A DNA stretch of 64,000 nt, from the NCBI RefSeq assembly GCF_029894125.1, contig NZ_JARXYZ010000013.1:124001-188000 (forward strand), given 5' to 3'. Each line of letters opens with the position of its first letter. The stretch's first letter is position 1. A program made the position numbers and the translations under genes. The notes beneath the pieces were generated by a model, which did no database searches, was not told the origin of the DNA, and saw only the letters and a program-made list of their open reading frames with translations. The stretch comes from Kitasatospora sp. MAA19 (lineage in GTDB: Bacteria > Actinomycetota > Actinomycetes > Streptomycetales > Streptomycetaceae). Of the stretch, positions 62,186 to 64,000 are shown in pieces.

Positions 62186-62609
62186 GGGTCGATGCTCCGT
62201 GCCGGTCGGGGTTCGGTGGGGGCGGCCGGGCGCTGGGGCGTGTGCGGTGCGCGCGCGTACGGCGCGGGCGGTGCGCACGCGGCGGGCACGCGGTGTGTGC
62301 GTGCGAGCGGGGCGCCCGGTTCGGCGGTGCAGGGAGCTCGCGGGCCGGGCCCGGCGGTGGCCGGGCCGACGTCGCCAGACGCTCGGACGGTACCACCGGC
62401 ACGGCCGGTTCGGCGACGACCGGACGCCCCCTCCGAACCCGGCGCAATTTTATTAGGAAACTTTCCTTACCTTATAGACCGTCGCCGGCCGCAGACCGTA
62501 CTCTGCTGCCGCGAGCTCGCGCTCTTGCGCCCCCACGGCGCCCGGTCGATCGGCGCGCCATCCCCCCCACTGCCTCCGGCGCCACCGCCCCGGAGATCGG
62601 AGCACACCC
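62186..62609. other. Divergent intergenic region before the chitosanase gene
   Basis: 424 bp. The left part is G/C-rich and has no gene; the right part holds the CsnR-type palindrome and an AT-rich promoter area with a TATAG-like hexamer at about 62473. Confidence 0.6.
62452..62470. promoter_or_regulatory. CsnR-type palindrome of the chitosanase gene
   Basis: ATTAGGAAACTTTCCTTAC; arms TTAGGAAA and TTTCCTTA about a central C. It contains AGGAAACTTTCCT, the core described, from memory, for CsnR repression of chitosanase in Streptomyces. It lies 140 bp before the start codon. Confidence 0.85.
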
Positions 62610-63473
62610 ATGCGAGTTTCCCGAACCCGACGCCTCGCCGCCGTCGCCGCGGCGGCCGCCCTGGCCGCCGGCCCGGCCTGGGCCGCCACCTCGGCCTCCG
62701 CCACCCCCACGGCGGCGACCGCCGCGGCCGTGCAGAAGGTGGCCGCCGGCGGACTGACCCCCGACCAGCACCGCCGCGCCGACCAGCTGATCAGCATCTT
62801 CGAGAACAGCACCACCGAGCTCCAGTACGGCTACGCCGAGAACATCAACGACGGCCGCGGCGTCACCGCCGGCCGGGCCGGCTTCACCACCAACGACGGC
62901 GACGCGCTCAAGGTCGTCCGCGCCTACACCGCCGTCGCCCCCGACAACCCGCTCGCCCGCTTCATCCCCGAGCTGGAGCGCCTGGCCGCCGCCGGCAGCG
63001 GCGACACCAGCGGCCTGCCCGAGAGCGACTACATCGCCGCCTGGAAGCAGGCCGCCGAGGACGCCACCTTCCGGCAGGTCCAGGACGACCAGGTCGACCA
63101 GCGCTACTTCACCCCCGCCATGAACCAGGCCGACCAGCTCGGCCTCACCACCGCCCTCGCCCGCGCCGAGCTGTACGACGCCTCCATCCAGCACGGCAAC
63201 GGCGGCGAGTACGACGCCCTGCCCGCGCTCATCAGCCGCACCGACGCCAAGGTCGGCTCGCCGTCCAGCGCCGGCGAGAACATCTGGCTGAACGCCTTCT
63301 TCGACGTCCGCGTCGACGACCTGACCAACCCTGCCAACTCCTCCACCGCCGACGAGTGGCGCAAGTCCGTCGACCGGGTCGAGTGCCTGCGCCGGATCGC
63401 CGCCACCGGCAACTACAACCTGGACGGCCCGCTCAACGTCACCGCCTTCGGCTCCAGCTACACCATCAACTAG
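62610..63473 (+). CDS. csnA: Secreted GH46 chitosanase
   Basis: 287 aa from ATG 62610. Signal peptide about 1-32 (AAAAALAAGPAWAA). GH46 motifs: the catalytic acid Glu65 in SIFENSTTELQYGY, followed by the second catalytic residue Asp81 in NINDGRGVTAGRAGFT, and the conserved ENIWLNAFFDVRVDD and the final FGSSYTIN. Both catalytic residues match CsnA of Streptomyces sp. N174 (Glu22, Asp40). It hydrolyses chitosan to glucosamine oligomers outside the cell. A CsnR-type operator is upstream and a ROK regulator gene follows. Confidence 0.93.
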   Translation: MRVSRTRRLAAVAAAAALAAGPAWAATSASATPTAATAAAVQKVAAGGLTPDQHRRADQLISIFENSTTELQYGYAENINDGRGVTAGRAGFTTNDGDALKVVRAYTAVAPDNPLARFIPELERLAAAGSGDTSGLPESDYIAAWKQAAEDATFRQVQDDQVDQRYFTPAMNQADQLGLTTALARAELYDASIQHGNGGEYDALPALISRTDAKVGSPSSAGENIWLNAFFDVRVDDLTNPANSSTADEWRKSVDRVECLRRIAATGNYNLDGPLNVTAFGSSYTIN

Positions 63474-63491
63474 CCACCTCCTCCACCAAGC

Positions 63492-63522
63492 CCGGGGTCC
63501 GGTGTGTGGGACCGGACCCCGG
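63492..63522 (+). terminator. Terminator after the chitosanase gene
   Basis: CCGGGGTCCGGT pairs with its complement (12-bp stem, 7-nt loop), 18 bp past the stop. Confidence 0.8.
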
Positions 63523-63765
63523 CCCGACGCGGCCCAGCTCCCCGGACTCCCCCACCCCGGGGAACGCGGCCCCGCCGGGCGATCCGACCGCCGGTGGCGG
63601 CAGGGCGCCGGGACTCCCCGCCGCCGCCGGCGGTTCGCGTTCCGCCCCACCGGTGGCGGTGGTCCGCGTTCAGCCCCGCGCCACCGGCAGCTCGCCTTCG
63701 GCCCCGCCGATCCGCGCACGGCCCGGCCTCGTTCGTCGACTGACGGGTACCCTACGATCGGCCGA

Positions 63766-64000
63766 ATGAGCGCAGCAGGACGGACCACGGCCACGGACGG
63801 GCCGCCGCAGCCCGCCACCCCCGCTCCACTGCCAGGGCATGGGCAACAGCCGTGGAACCGGCAGCGGTTGCGGAGCAACAACGAGTGGCTCCTGCTGGAG
63901 CGGCTGCGCCGGTACGGCCCACTCTCCCGGGCCCAACTCGCCCGCGACACCGGGCTGTCCAAGCCCACCGTCTCCACCGCGCTGGCCACCCTCGAACTCG
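63766..64000 (+). CDS. csnR: ROK-family transcriptional regulator, 5' part (probable CsnR)
   Basis: 78 codons, then the window ends. A Pro/Gln-rich head of about 30 residues is followed by a MarR-like winged helix typical of ROK repressors: RLRSNNEWLLLERLRRYGPL, RAQLARDTGLSKPTVSTALA. The sugar-binding kinase-like ROK domain is expected beyond the edge. Position directly after a chitosanase whose promoter has the CsnR palindrome makes CsnR the best guess; the name is an inference. Confidence 0.75.
   Translation, partial: MSAAGRTTATDGPPQPATPAPLPGHGQQPWNRQRLRSNNEWLLLERLRRYGPLSRAQLARDTGLSKPTVSTALATLEL

Noticed and set aside
1..64000. Biosynthetic gene cluster or prophage
   Set aside because: No polyketide, peptide or terpene synthases, integrase, capsid or tail genes are seen; the HK97-like shell gene is an encapsulin.

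Overview
The window is high-GC actinobacterial chromosome, most likely from a Streptomyces or Kitasatospora species. The support is the strong third-position GC bias, frequent GTG starts, 4-bp ATGA/GTGA gene overlaps, large secreted glycan hydrolases, an EshA-type encapsulin shell and DasR-, NsrR- and CsnR-type operator sequences. I see no rRNA, tRNA, CRISPR array, insertion sequence or biosynthetic gene cluster. Almost all the sequence is protein-coding, about 60 genes on both strands. Coordinates of starts were re-chosen from ribosome binding sites and overlaps where possible.

Left part (1-20 kb): a truncated TolB-like lipoprotein; a methyltransferase/histidine-phosphatase pair; a multidomain GH18 chitinase with a DasR-type operator; a DUF4239 membrane protein; a Pro/His-rich surface protein; an EshA family 2B encapsulin shell; a MocR regulator; a UspA protein; an Rpf-like domain lacking its secretion signal; DinB- and PNPOx-fold enzymes; a LigD-type polymerase-ligase fusion; a PfpI/PRC-barrel/DUF3040 group; a HAD-like protein without catalytic residues; an acetyltransferase; and a geranylgeranyl-reductase-type flavoprotein.

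Middle (20-38 kb): a solute-binding-protein remnant, a Ca2+/H+ antiporter, an FHA-HTH protein coupled to a Ser/Thr kinase that carries an extracytoplasmic lytic-transglycosylase domain, nagB under two DasR boxes, a YheO-type regulator with an aminotransferase, a YVTN propeller protein, nsrR and hmp (NO sensing and detoxification), lutABC (lactate oxidation), a dimethylargininase, a metallo-hydrolase, an SGNH hydrolase and a LysR regulator.

Right part (38-64 kb): a stress/redox-type stretch (two paralogous metallo-beta-lactamase-fold proteins, malic enzyme, MDR reductase, D-2-hydroxyacid dehydrogenase) containing a rearranged hydrolase gene; DUF2252; a 15-bp tandem repeat array; an MFS exporter broken by an in-frame stop next to its XRE-cupin regulator; an amidohydrolase; a LuxR regulator; a DUF2079 membrane protein and a GntR(YtrA)-ABC operon sharing one operator; a DUF5685 protein with a cysteine-rich tail; an alginate-lyase-fold secreted protein; a Cof-type phosphatase; a GH46 chitosanase; and the start of a ROK regulator (CsnR type).

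A theme across the window is amino-sugar polymer use. Chitinase and nagB carry DasR sites. The chitosanase and the alginate-lyase-like gene carry CsnR-type palindromes, and the likely ROK regulator gene follows the chitosanase. All functions are read from motifs; no database search was run.
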